From the NCBI RefSeq assembly GCF_963583255.1, contig NC_084819.1, positions 17,329,616 through 17,393,615 of the forward strand: a stretch of 64,000 bases of DNA, given 5' to 3'. Under the pieces are notes generated by a model. The model was not told the origin of the DNA. It ran no database searches and saw nothing but the letters and a program-made list of their open reading frames with translations. Each line of letters opens with the position of its first letter. Within the stretch, counting starts at the first letter, position 1. Source of the DNA: Pyrus communis (taxonomy: Eukaryota; Streptophyta; Magnoliopsida; Rosales; Rosaceae). This document shows positions 24,151 through 35,678 of the stretch, piece by piece. The translations under genes and the position numbers were made by a program.

Positions 24151-24498
24151 ATGACTTACACCAGAGACGAAGCGGGTGGAAGCAACGGCGACAATGGTGG
24201 AGGAGGATTTCATAGAGTACAAGCAGAGCGTGACCTAGAATCCAATTGGGAACTCAATCTCGTACAAAAACTCGAAGAGTATCCGGGTGGAAGCAACGAC
24301 AGCAGTGGAGGCGGATTTCATAGAGTGCAACCAGGGCGTGACCTAGAATCCAATTGGGAAGTCGATCTCGCCCAAAAACTTGAAGAGTTTTTGCTCAAGA
24401 TTTGCTTCGGTGAAATGCCCACTGAGAAGGCCATGTTGCTGTTATTTTTACAGAAGGTGTTCCTTTTACTTCAAACTAATATTTTTCTATTAATTTAA
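24151..24498 (+). pseudogene. Fragment resembling the N-terminus of condensin-II subunit H2 (CAP-H2), with internal duplication
   Basis: A 115-aa frame. It holds two copies of GGGGFHRVQ followed by [17 protein letters not shown] or [17 protein letters not shown]; the second copy runs into [14 protein letters not shown] and then a hydrophobic out-of-family tail. The block FHxVQ..[23 protein letters not shown] is, from memory, the conserved plant CAP-H2 N-terminus. CAP-H2 is the kleisin subunit that bridges the SMC pair and helps compact chromosomes. Normal CAP-H2 is several hundred residues long; only about 50 conserved residues are here, so this is a captured or decayed fragment. The DNA repeat units are 24172-24282 and 24283-24390. 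Expression is unknown; a new small protein cannot be excluded. Confidence 0.6.
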
Positions 24499-25105
24499 TG
24501 TTTCTTTATAATATAAAACAGATCTTCACCAATATATATATATAACAAAAATAAAGAAAACAAAATAATGTAATAAAATAATAATGTAATTTGACATGTC
24601 GGTGGAGAAAAAAAAAATTTTAAAATGTCAAAGTACCACATAAGCTGTCAAATTAAAATTTTTTGTTTAAAATTTTATTGCTAATTACTTGATTAGGAGA
24701 AAGATTAAGAGTTAAGAAATGTTCTATACTTAGCCTTGTTTATAACCCAAGAAAGTTTTGCTTTGCTTGTACATGGAATATTGATATGATTTTAATTAAC
24801 TACATAATATGCATTACCCCAGCTGAAGTCGCTCAAGGTCAAATATGGAAGTACATACTTTTGCCAATACTTATATTATGGTCAAATCTGCTCTTATAAC
24901 CTTTTCTTTTGCTATTTGAAAATCTCTGTAACTAATTGATTGATTGAACTTTTACTTATAGGATACAATAGTCATTGCCCACCTTAATTTTTTTTTATCC
25001 GCGGTGATTTACAGAGTCTCGTTCTATCCATTTACATTCTTTGTCACTTATTTGTTTCTGTGCTTTGATATTCAATAAATCAGAGAATAATTAAAACATA
25101 AAAAT

Positions 25106-25290
25106 AGGAGAAGAGATCATCTCCGGATCTCTTCCATCAAGGCCACCGGATCAAATGATTCGGGTCTTTAAAATTTTATCCAACGATAAAAAATTATTAT
25201 AATTTTTAAAAGATCAAAATAGGTAGGTCATTGGATGAAATTTCAAAAGCCACGAATTTGATGATAGAGATCCAGAGAGGAACTCTTTTC
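25106..25290. repeat. MITE-like hairpin with GAGATC ends
   Basis: Ends AGAGATCATCTCCGGATCTC and AGAGATCCAGAGAGGAACTC; inner arms around TTTAAAATTTTATCCAACGA and TTGGATGAAATTTCAAAAG. Imperfect inverted halves of about 90 bp; boundaries approximate. Confidence 0.5.
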
Positions 25291-25633
25291 TGCAGATTTA
25301 CAACACGAGAGTGAAAATCGATACATTTTCCCTATTTTGGGTTAGTCAAAGTTCTTGCCTTTTGCTTATCTGTAGCTTCTATGTCCAAACCCACCCAAAA
25401 GAGTACTAATTGTGCTGAACAAGTTGGTATTAACGAAGCCCAACCCAGTAGAAGTTAATAATTGGGTTGGTCTTAGCCCAAGCCTTGCTAAGCATTTTCA
25501 GGGGAGGAAATTATATGCAAGTAGAGGCTAATGCTTATAAGTATACGCATATGCATTGCCTCTTCGGATCGATAAAAATTTATGTAGGGTTTGACTTGAC
25601 ATTGAATTTTGTTGAGTGGCATTATAAATCTAA

Positions 25634-26320
25634 TAAAAACTTGCTGCATGGTAAAGTCTTAAGTATAATAATTTATGATCTTTTATTATTTAAAACTCTT
25701 ATAATCAATTTTCATACTAATTAATATACACCATGAAATTAATTTAATGTTTCATTCTCCTCTCTCTCCATTTTCTTTACCGTCTTTTTTCCCATTCTAT
25801 GTCTTTCCTTTCTTCATAAGAATATGGAGAAAAATATTTCATTGCCTAGCACTGTGACTTGCATACATTCTCAAATAATAAATAAATAAATTTGTTGATA
25901 CAGAATGTGACTTGCATAAATTGGTTGAGCGATATTTCATTGCCCAGCACTGTGACTTGCATAAATTTAATTACATGATGCATTGAGATTTTGTGCACTT
26001 GAGATCTAGCTGGGTTGTCTCCATCGTCATTTGGTGGGGACTTGGGATGCTCACGTCTAGAAATTATTCTGAGGAATATAAACGTGAGGGAGGAGGCTCA
26101 ATATGTGGACCGGTTCCAGTCCCTTTTGAAGGGACATGTAAAACATGGTTTGATATCCCTTAATTCTGAAATTTAGGAGACACGAGAGAAAATTTGGAAA
26201 GAAAGAGAGAGAGGGGAAGAGGAAAAAATTGAAACATTAAATTAATTTTAATTAGTAGGAAAATAGTTATGAGAGTTTTAAAGATGATAAAATATTATAC
26301 TTAAGTTCTACACAAGTTTT
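25634..26320. repeat. Inverted repeat pair, arms about 150 bp, spacer about 380 bp
   Basis: The left arm (25634-25795) contains CTTAAGTATAATAATTTATG, TTAAAACTCTTATAATCA, ATTAATTTAATGTTTCAT and then a CT-rich run. The right arm (26180-26320) is its diverged reverse complement. A third copy, as a single arm, is at 14680-14880. No transposon ends or target duplication were fixed. Confidence 0.6.
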
Positions 26321-26647
26321 TCTCCTTGGGATTCTTGATTTTTGCAGAAAAGAAAAAACAATTTCCCAATGTGAGAGAGCAAGGCCCCATTTTGTGTTGC
26401 TTTTTTCAACAAAAACTGTTTCACCTTAAAGTTAAGCAATAAAAAAATGTATGGAAAAAAAAATTTCTGCTTATTTTTAAAGCAATGATCTCATGACAAC
26501 AACTTTTAAAAACAGCATGTAGGTTGCTTTTATAAAAAAACAAAGTTGAGACTTTAATGAATATTTTTAATTCATATAATACACTCATTAATTTAAAAAA
26601 ATGACATTATTTATTCTTGTATATACATTTTACTTTTAGAAAACAAA

Positions 26648-27010
26648 GTGCCCACCTACCACTACAACCACTAACTTTATATCACCACCACCATTACCAC
26701 CACAATTGTGGCCCCCACCATTGCCACCACAATCGTCACCACCACAACCACCGACGATGCCACCACTACAACCACAACCGCCACCACTAGCGTCACAACC
26801 ACAACCGCCACCACTACCACCATCGTTGTCTTTCCTGTCGTCATAATTGCCACCAACGCCGCCACCGCCACCATAACCACAACTGCCACCACTGCAGCAC
26901 CGCTATCTCTACACTCTAACCACCACACCTTATTATTGGCATCACCACCACACCCCACCATTAATGCTACCATCACCGCCACTACCCTTTACACCACTAT
27001 TGTTGCCACC
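26648..27010. repeat. Imperfect ACC/CCA trinucleotide repeat tract
   Basis: About 360 bp of degenerate (ACC)n with interruptions. It creates long Thr- or Val-rich open frames on both strands, which are artefacts of composition. Confidence 0.9.
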
Positions 27011-27209
27011 ACTCTCACTACAATGTCTATTTTTTTCATTACATACAATTATATCACTTTTACATTGAAACTTAACAAATGTTTTTACACTGTTTTTCCT
27101 ACTCACAACATTTTTAAAAGGGACACATTGAATGCAGTCCCTAACTATTAATATTCTTTGACTAAAACCTTGTTGGTTTTTAATTTTTGATCGAAATCCC
27201 TGAAATTAA

Positions 27210-29433
27210 TGACACACCCCGACCGAGATCGGGGTGTGCTGGCCGTCACACAAAGGTGACGTAGCCATGTGCACGTGCGGAAGCTAATAAAGTAGTAAAA
27301 TCAAAGTACGAATAATTAAAAACTAGCATACGAGTACTAGAATAAGTGCTAGTTAGTGCGATACAAATTCAGAGCAGGTCTATAGCAGTCCAAATAAAAC
27401 GACAACAGTAGTACGCCCGAAGGCGACCCTACAATGTGGAGTGTCTGTCAGAACGCCGAAAAGCTCGCAAGGGAAACCACCGCAACGGCTAAGCAACTAG
27501 AACCTGGAGGGGCGCAAAACAAAAGCGTGAGTGGGCAAAAACAAATCTTTCTAAAACCATTTATAAAATACTTTCTAACCCCTCGCCGTAAAACCTGTAT
27601 ACTTCCCAGAAAATAAACATATATACGTATGTATAAACATGCAAAACATGCTCAAGGGTATGCCAATCATGCTCAAGATATGCCATGCCAAAATCTCATA
27701 ATGATATACAAGTGCCCAGGTATAATCATAATCAATATCATGTAATCAGGCAGCCGGAGTCACCTACGTGACCTGTACGGCTACATCTAGAGCTCAAATC
27801 TCACTCTCGATATCTAAACCTGCCCACGAGTCGGAACCACCTAAAGTGGTCTGTACGACAAGCCTGGGTGTAACATATATATACGCTCTAGTGCTACGAT
27901 CACGTGAAGGCTGTGCGAATAATCGCGGGTCACCTACGAGTCGGAACCACCTATTGTGGTCTGTACGACAGGCCTATGCACCTAGCTTGGATCCAAGCTG
28001 AGCGTATGGTGCGGGAGGTGAACAACACGTGAAGGACTGTGCCCTACTCTGGGCGGGAGCACTAACACCGGGGGTGCAGGTTATGAGCTCTCTAAGCATC
28101 TCTAACCACTAATTAATGCAATCGTTAATTAACGCTTACCTGGCACTTACCTATGCCTCCACAGCACCCACATATAAATATGTATATGCATGCCACTACT
28201 AATGAATGTGATGATGCATAAACGTTAATAATAACATGCATGGCATAAGGCAAATAACCCTTTTAAATCAATTTCTGGGAATATAAATGTATATAGGTAT
28301 ATACGGAAAACAAAAGCCCACTCACTGGTATGTAGAAGGGTCGTAGCCCCCCTGCCTCGCGTGTGCACGCTCGTCCTCGGGGTACGTGTCACCTAAATGC
28401 GAAACAACTATAAAAACGTTAACTTTAAAGCACATAACCCGTTTCTCGTAATAACTTCTCATACATTGCTCAAAATGGACAAATGAATATACCAACGTGC
28501 TCTACACAACCTCAGGATCACAACCATATTTTTAAAATAATTTTTGGACCCCGCACGCGCCCCCACGCGCCAGCACAGGCACGGACCTACGCGCCCCCCA
28601 CGCGCGGCCACGTGCCAGGCACACTGACGATGTCAACAGACGCCGTCAGGAATATTCCGTTAAACTGACGGAATATTCCGTTAAAACTAACCGGATCCGT
28701 TAACGGCGTTAGGAATATTCCGTCAGAATTGACGGAATATTCCGTCGCCTTCTTCCTTCGATCGCCGGCGACGTCGCCGGCGCCGGAAACTGGGAAAACC
28801 TGCAACTTAGGTTTTCTTGCTCATTTTTCATCCTTTTTTCGTGATTCTTGGACCAAATGAAAGCCCTAGACTAGAAGAACAAGTCCCAACAAGATTTAAG
28901 GGCTAAAACTAAGAGATTATACCTGTGCAATTTCTCCAAAACCGGCCAACTTAGAACAGGACGATCCCGACGTCCAATTTTGTCCAACGAAGCACTCCGA
29001 AGCTCCTTGGGACCTCACCAACACACCTACGAGCTCAGAAATCCCAAAAACTCAATGTATAATTTGTGCATGAACAGTACTCAAAACGGACATCGTCGAA
29101 ACGACGTGAAAACTATGTGTTTCTCACCTGAAAATGCTACGGTTGTGTTCCCCTCGACCTCACGAGCTTAAATGTGTCTTTGGTTTCCTCGATCTGTTAG
29201 TGTTTAGGGTGGTTGTGGGTTTGTCCGTACGTTTTCGAAGAGGAGGAAAGGGAATGGGGCTCGGGGAACTCACAGAGAGAGAGAGACAGAGGGGGACAGT
29301 GAGACAGTGTGGGTGTGTGGCCCTCAGCTTGCCAACACCACACAAAACAACCAAAACCAAACAACGAAACGAACTAGGGGCAATAAGGTAATTTCACACG
29401 TGCGTTTTAATAATCCCGGGACGGGATGTCACA
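27210..29433 (-). mobile_element. Solo LTR (family S), 2224 bp, minus orientation
   Basis: Begins TGACACACCCCGACCGAGAT and ends GGGACGGGATGTCACA, with a perfect 5-bp target duplication ATTAA at 27205-27209 and 29434-29438. No internal retrotransposon sequence is present, so two LTRs have recombined to one. It shares blocks with 36904-39032 in the opposite orientation, including the ends, the CGAGTCGGAACCACCTA repeats and the GGAATATTCC palindrome cluster. Family not assignable without an internal region; LTR size suggests Gypsy. Short open frames inside are not genes. Confidence 0.9.
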
Positions 29434-30486
29434 ATTAATGTGATAATGTATTTCTATGTAGGTTACTATATTTTTTAAATCAAAATTTGAGATTTATAGT
29501 TGTTTGTATTAATGAGATTTTAAATAAAAAAAACCCATAATTTGTGGACTAAAATGATTAAAATATAAATTATACTCTCCAATGTATTGTGTGTGTGTGT
29601 GTGTGTGTAAACACGGGTACATTCATCAAAATTAACAAAAAAATTATTGTACCAAAATATGGGTACATTTTTCAAAACCACAAAAAAAAGAAAAAAAAGA
29701 AAGACATTAGGCTTAATAATATTAGCAAATTTCTTTGATTAAACTTGACATGGATACATTCTCAAATCAAGAAAAAGAATGTACCCGTATAAGTTTAAAA
29801 ATAGATTAGAAAAAAATTGAATAGAAAATTTTTTTTATTTTTTTTTATTTTAAAAAGAGTACATTTGACATACAACAAATTGGTATATTTAAGAGTTGGT
29901 ACATTTTAAGATTAAAAAATTGAAAAATTACATGAATGGGTACATATAAGATTAATAAATTGGAAACCTTTTTATAAAAAATTAAGGGATACAAACTTAT
30001 TCTAATATATATATATATATTTTTTTTTGGAAACGTTTTGAAAAAATTAGTCAGGAGTTCAATAAAGGTGTGAGATTAAAATCCTAAATCAATTATTAAT
30101 TTTTATTTTAAAAATTATGTAACTGACATCTAAATTCATTATTACATTAATGCTAGGAACTTTGATCAAAATTTGAAAATTAATAAGGTTTCAGTTAATG
30201 AACATTAGTAACTAGGGATTGGATACTAATTTTTCCTTTTTAAAAATATAGTTTATCAAACTGTCAACTACTTTAGTTTACAACTGAGTATTCTTAAAGC
30301 ACAACAAAAGCATGTTTTTTTTAAAAAAAAAAACACAACAATCTCAAACTCCAATAATGAACATTTGTAATTGATCAATCCAAATATGTATGAGATGGAT
30401 AACGATATGAGTAATGTATGTTTATAACATACAGTGATAACATATCGTAGTGAATATGAGTCTCCCTTAATAAAAATGTGATTATT
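29434..30486. other. AT-rich downstream region of the first P450 gene
   Basis: Holds a (GT)n microsatellite (29588-29608) and at least six scattered GGTACATT-type words (29617-29950) on both strands. These look like decayed repeat DNA. No gene. Confidence 0.45.
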
Positions 30487-33400
30487 TTATGTTCTCACGC
30501 GTCGAACAAGGAGTTTGATTCCATGTTCAGGCAGCAATAACATTTTATAAACCGGGGAGTGCTGATAATTTGGAGAAAGGGAAAAGGAGAACTTGGATAA
30601 AATCAGGGAGAGAACTATCTTCAACTGTAGCGTGGCAAAAGTCTGGCCTATGCACAACCGACTCCCATAACCAAATGGCATGTATGCTTGGGGATATTTG
30701 CATGCTTCTGAGACCCCATTTGCAAACCTCTCCGGCTTAAACTCATTAACATCCGAACCCCAATTTTCAGGGTCGCGGTGCAATGTTGGAATGAATGTCC
30801 ATATGTGAAGACCTTTCGGCACATCTAAGTCCCCCAACTTCATTTCTGCAAAAGCTTCTCTTGCCATTATGACTCCAGGTCCATAAAGGCGCAGGCTCTC
30901 TTGAATCACCATTGTGAGCTGCAATACATAGATAAATGTAACATAAAAAAAATATGAAAATATTTATCAAACACTTGATGGTACGTACGTAAATTCAAGT
31001 ACCGTTTTCATCTTGCGCAATTTATCCACGTCTTGCAAGCAATGATGCAGCTGATCAACATCCCCACAGACCTCAACAATCTCAGCACGAACGCGTTCTT
31101 GCCATTCGGGTTGTAATGCCAGTAGCATTAGGGTCCAGGATGCTGATAGAGCAGTGGTCTCAGATCCTGCAAAGTAGATAGTTTTGCAATTGTCCAGAAT
31201 AAATTGGTCTGTTTTATGGCTAGGCATTTCAGTGCTAGTAGCAGCACTTTCAAGTATCATTTGTAATAGGTCCTTTTCAGATGCACCACCTAATTGGATT
31301 TTCTTTTGGCGGTCCCTCACTAATTTGAGCAACAAAGAATCCACCTCTTTTCTTAAAGTTCTTACTTTTTTGTCATTCTCTGTGGGAAGAAATCTGCATG
31401 GATGATTCAAATGCATGGTAAAAAAAAAATAGCATGAGTAAATTTTACAAGAAACATAAAATCATGTGTAAGTTACTAACATAACATGAATAAGAGACAG
31501 TTCCATGAAACATGTTGCATACTTCTCTCTGAAGGATACAAACGTAAGTGCAACATGGTGTACTATTTGTTACACCTAAAATTTTGCCTTTTGAAAAGTA
31601 TGCAACATGTGATAGGTAAGTTTTCTCCCAACAGACCTGAAATTGAGAAACCCAAAGAGCAAACTTGGATGAGACAAGGCGTCCTGAAGGATAGCAATCT
31701 TTGAAAAAATCTCGTTGCCTTGGGAATAAGAGCTACCAAAACAAGCTCTTGATATGATATCAGCAGATTGGCTTTTCAAATCCTCATCTACTGTTATTTC
31801 AGCAATGCCATCCTCACTTTCTTGTGTATGGCTCTCCCATTTGTTAATCGTTGCCATTGTAGATTCCTCCATCAGACCCACCATACCCTACAACTCTTGA
31901 CCATTTCTATTACCGCACATGCTTAAATTTTAGGGAAAAGTTTAGTGATGCACTTATGGGTTATGGTTATGGACTTCATCTAAAGTACTTTTATCGACTT
32001 TCAATTCGGTTTTGAGCACCATTGATATTTTGAAGCATACTTCAGATCAAGTCTTATCGAAAGTGGATTTCTTCTAACAATCAGATTTATGAAACTTTCT
32101 ATGAACGTGCCAACTTGCAAGTTTGAGGGGGCCTCCTTGAACTTAAAAATTTACATATTTGATGGTAGCTAGGGAAAAAATGGACAGATTTCAAAAGATT
32201 AGCTCTAAACCTATAAGCCCAACTCCAATGGTTGGGTCAAACTCAAAATTTAAGTTTTAAACTCGTCCAAAATTTCTTCAGCATTGGGCTATAAAAAGGT
32301 TTTGGGTTAAAAGTTATTTTTTGACATATTTAACCCAAAAAATGAGCCTAGATCAGTCGTTAAAAAGTTATTGACGCTGCTGGCCACTTATGGAAAGACC
32401 CACGTTAAAAAAATTATTTAAATCAAAATTGACACAAAAAATTTGTTCAAATATCCACACAAAACCACTTTCGTCGAACTATTCTTCCATTTTTTTTTTC
32501 TTTCTACCCACTATGCATTTGTGTTTAAGAATGGGGTAGGTTGTGTGGTTTCATGTGGTGGTGTAAGAATGAGATAAGTTCACTGAAATTTTCATTAATT
32601 TATCAGAATTTAAATATTTTTTCGTTAGAATGTTCATAAAAATAAATTAGGATAACCTACATAAATTTTATTTTTAAAAAAGTTATTGAAAAAATTAAGC
32701 TAAAATAAATATTTAGTAATTTCGGTCTAAAATCTTAAGTCAAAACCATTGGAGAAGAAAAATTGTTTCTCAGTTAGAACCTAAATCTTTTGGGCTAAAA
32801 ATTTAGATTTAAACCTTAACCATTAGATTTAAACTTCCTTAAATTTTAGAGGACAATAATTTAGACGTAAATCATAGAGTGAAAAGGGTGCATTGTCTAT
32901 ACCTTAACCTTGTCAAGGAAGAACTCAGGAGCAATGAGTTTCTTCTGGTAAGCCCATTCGTGCCCGTTCGCCCGGATAACGCCGTTACCTAGCAAGGGCT
33001 GCATTGACTTACTCAGATATGTGGGTCTACCCAAATCCCAGGAGTTGTGCAATTTCAGCTCCCTTATCAACTTGGGATCGCTCACATACATGTGCTGCTT
33101 GCTCCCAGTTGAGTACATATATACTGAACCTGCATAATTGAATTCATCAAAATATATATTAGTAACTTTGTCCACGAGGCTCAGGTTCTTCGTATGTCGC
33201 AGTTGGCATGTCTATATATATACGGTTAGATCTATAGTTGATGTAAAAAGTGAAGAAAGTCGCATGGATGCTGCACGATTAGCAAACATAAGAGGTCCGA
33301 TTTCCGAAATCCTTTCTTCAATCGATAAGGTTGTCAATTATGAAAGAAATTGAGGTTCCATGAGCCATTAAGGACTAGGATATGTAGTCCTAGGCCGCTT

Positions 33401-34022
33401 GAGCAATTTCAAAATATACTAATATATGTATGTGTGTGTGTGTATATATATTTATATTTATATATACATACATATAATTCTCCTTATACGAATCTATATA
33501 AGGGTATGATGTATAATTCATCTCAATAAATAAGTTGCTTATACTTGCGTTTGTAATATTTGGAAGTATAAAATGCTTTGGTGTATATTAGAAGTGAAAA
33601 GCTCAAGCTTCATATTTGGTAACATGCATCTTGTAATGTGAAATCATGGCTCTGCAGTTTGGGTTCTACCATGAAATCAATTAAGTATGCAGCTAACTAT
33701 GAAATTTGATTAATGGCATACCATACTCCTGCTCCCATCGTTGAAGATAAGGAAAGCATGAGGGAATCCTGTTGTGGTGCACACGTTTAGCATCAGATGG
33801 TTTCGGGTTGATTGTTATGGTGGACTGAATCTTCTTCATCTCTGGAATGTTCCCAACAATGAAGGAAGTTGGTGGCCCTCTGATGCCTTGGTTCCAAAGC
33901 ACTGATCGAATCCTTGCAGGCTTCAGCCACATCTCCTTAAGCGATCGCATCACCACACTCAAAACACCGATCAACACAAGTGACCAACATATCACTACTA
34001 CCTGATCAAAACCCTCTGCCAT
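30487..34022 (-). CDS. CYP714-like: Cytochrome P450, CYP714-type (copy 1), five exons, intact
   Basis: Heme-thiolate monooxygenase of the CYP72 clan. Characterised CYP714 members oxidise gibberellins or related diterpenoids at the ER; the substrate here is not known. Exons from the start: 33722-34022, 32903-33129, 31637-31887, 31003-31393, 30487-30918. They total 1602 nt, 533 aa, with unbroken frame and GT-AG introns. An N-terminal hydrophobic anchor lies at about residues 8-25, and a basic-proline hinge includes GIRGPP. The I-helix oxygen site AGSETT is at 335-340, ESLR at 397-400, PERF at 452-455, and the heme loop [10 protein letters not shown] at 472-481 with ligand Cys479. It is very similar to copy 2 (44738-47678) and has the same intron positions. 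Its 1-kb intron 2 holds a possible MITE (around 32217-32760, CCAATGG ends). Confidence 0.93.
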
Positions 34023-34073
34023 CTAGCTTTCTCTAGATTTTTATTACAGCTTAATACTTCCTCAACTTCTGGG

Positions 34074-34080
34074 ATTTATA
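34074..34080 (-). promoter_or_regulatory. TATA box of P450 copy 1
   Basis: TATAAAT on the minus strand, 52 bp before the ATG. This predicts a leader of only about 20-25 bases. Confidence 0.55.
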
Positions 34081-35020
34081 GAGTGGAGGAGAATTTCAAA
34101 TTGCACCGAGACCTACTGACCAATGAGAGCGAGGGAGAAAGAGCACAATATTCTAGGCTTTGATTCGGCAGGTGGCCGGCTTAAGGTGCCATTTTGGAAC
34201 TAGTGGCCGTATTCTTGTCATCCTTCAAAGGTTTCTAACCTTCAACTCCTTGGCCATAATATTCCGCTACGATTCTAATTTTAAGTTTTTGTCTTTCTAT
34301 AATAACTATATTATAATTTTCAAAAAAAAAAAAAAAAAAACTATATTATAAACATGTGTACTGCATGGAAAACTTTAAACTAAACTGTGTATCCAATTGA
34401 GATTTTAAGAGATTTTAAGAGATTTTAATTCTTTTAATGAATATAGGGGTATTCAATTATAAATTTAAGTGATTCTCTGAAATTCAATGTGTATTCAATC
34501 AGGATTTTAAGATAATTTATTAAAATCCTTAGAAATCCGGGTGTATTCAATTAGGATTTCAAAGAAATTTATAATATTCCAGACGTACTAAATTCGAATT
34601 TGATTTTAAAGAATTTGAAAAAGTTGAGAAATTAGAGGGAATTGGATAGATTTCGTAATGTATTTTAAGCATCCATAAATCTCACCTCTCTCCAAAAGAT
34701 TTCGAGGGAATTGAATCAAAATTTTACATAGAATCTCTACAAATCAATTAAACTTCATAAAAATCCATGAATTTATAAATTCATTAAAATCTCTCAAATT
34801 CCCAATTGAATACATGTCGTTGACTTCTTATCTTGCATTTATTAAATAAAAAAGTATGCGTGTCTTACATTACAATACATAATATAATATATTATTGAAA
34901 AACTATGAATTAGATTGACGTCCTGATCATTTTCTTAATGATTCTTGACTTCCTGCAAAAGTAGGAATTTTATTAATGTAAAAAGTGATAAACACTTAAA
35001 AGTACTTGCAAGAGAATTAA
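34081..35020. other. Upstream region of P450 copy 1, with a repeat insertion
   Basis: The segments 34240-34380 and 34813-34985 match a second copy at about 40201-40740. The block between them, about 34385-34820, is absent there. It carries repeated GTATTCAATTAGGATTT-type words, with CCCAATTGAATACATG inverted at its right end. It is probably a nested MITE-like insertion. An A-run lies at 34322-34341. Confidence 0.5.
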
Positions 35021-35120
35021 TGTTACATCCACATCGTTCAGGGAAGTGGATCTTGTAAGCCTTATATGTATATTCTCATCTCTACTTAGCACGAGACCTC
35101 TTGGGAGCTCACTGGCTTTG

Positions 35121-35210
35121 GATTCCATAGGAACTCCGAAGTTAAGTGAGTTCGCGCGAGAGCAATCCCATGATGGGTGACCCATTGGGAAGTTCTTGTG
35201 TGAGTTCCCA
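35121..35210 (+). repeat. 5S rRNA-like segment in the left Cassandra LTR
   Basis: GAACTCCGAAGTTAAG (box A region), then GATGGGTGACCCATTGGGAA (box C region) match plant 5S rRNA internal promoter blocks. It is embedded in an LTR, so it is not a ribosomal gene. Confidence 0.85.
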
Positions 35211-35484
35211 GAAACAAAACAGTGAGGGATTGGTCGGGGCCCAAAGTAGACAATATCGTGCTACGGTGGAGTTGAACCCGGGATGTGGTGGGGACCCGGG
35301 CCGGGATGTGATAATTTGGTATCAAAGCCAATCCCTGGTCGGAAGTGTGCTGACGAGGACGTCAGGCCCCTAAGGGGGGTGAATTGTTACATCTCACATC
35401 GCTCAAGGGAGTGGATCATGTAAGCCTTATATGTATATTCCCATCTCTACCTAGCACGAGACCTTTTGGGAGCTCACTGGCTTC

Positions 35485-35574
35485 GAGTTCCATACGAACT
35501 CCGAAGTTAAGCGAGTTCGCGTGAGAACAATCCCAGGATGGGTAACCCACTAGGAAGTTCTCGTGTGAGTTCCC
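35485..35574 (+). repeat. 5S rRNA-like segment in the right Cassandra LTR
   Basis: GAACTCCGAAGTTAAGCGAG and GGATGGGTAACCCACTAGGA. It carries TAACC where the left copy has TGACC, so box C is slightly degraded. Confidence 0.85.
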
Positions 35575-35678
35575 ATAAACAAAACCGCGAGGGTGTGGTC
35601 GGGGCCCAAAACGAACAATATCATGTTACGGTGGAGTCGAACCAGGTATGTGGTGGGGGCTCAGGCTGGGATGTGACA

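Larger units (their letters stand above)
24499..27209. other. Repeat-rich gene-free region
   Basis: Contains a MITE (25106-25290), an inverted repeat pair (25634-26320) and an ACC-rich simple repeat (26648-27010). Within the inverted pair a direct repeat (CACTGTGACTTGCATA) occurs at about 25850 and 25950. No gene recognised. Confidence 0.5.
35021..35678 (+). mobile_element. Cassandra-type TRIM retrotransposon with 5S rRNA-like LTRs, complete
   Basis: 658 bp. LTRs at 35021-35313 (293 bp) and 35385-35678 (294 bp), both starting TGTTACATC and ending GGGATGTGA(T/C)A. The initiator-Met primer site TGGTATCAAAGCC is at 35317-35329 and the polypurine tract AAGGGGGGTGAAT at 35372-35384. Only about 70 bp lie between LTRs, so it codes for nothing and needs enzymes from other elements. 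Each LTR carries a 5S-like segment (see separate entries), the defining feature of Cassandra. Flanks ATTAA and ATAAA are an imperfect target duplication. Confidence 0.92.

Noticed and set aside
26677..27151. Thr-rich and Val-rich open frames on both strands
   Set aside because: They are produced by the degenerate ACC trinucleotide repeat; no start context, domain or partner exon.
32217..32760. A MITE inside intron 2 of P450 copy 1
   Set aside because: CCAATGG-type words face each other at the ends, but no convincing TIR or target duplication could be drawn, so it is mentioned only within the gene entry.
35121..35574. Two 5S rRNA-like segments as ribosomal genes
   Set aside because: Both lie inside Cassandra LTRs with primer site and polypurine tract between them, and are diverged from 5S rRNA.
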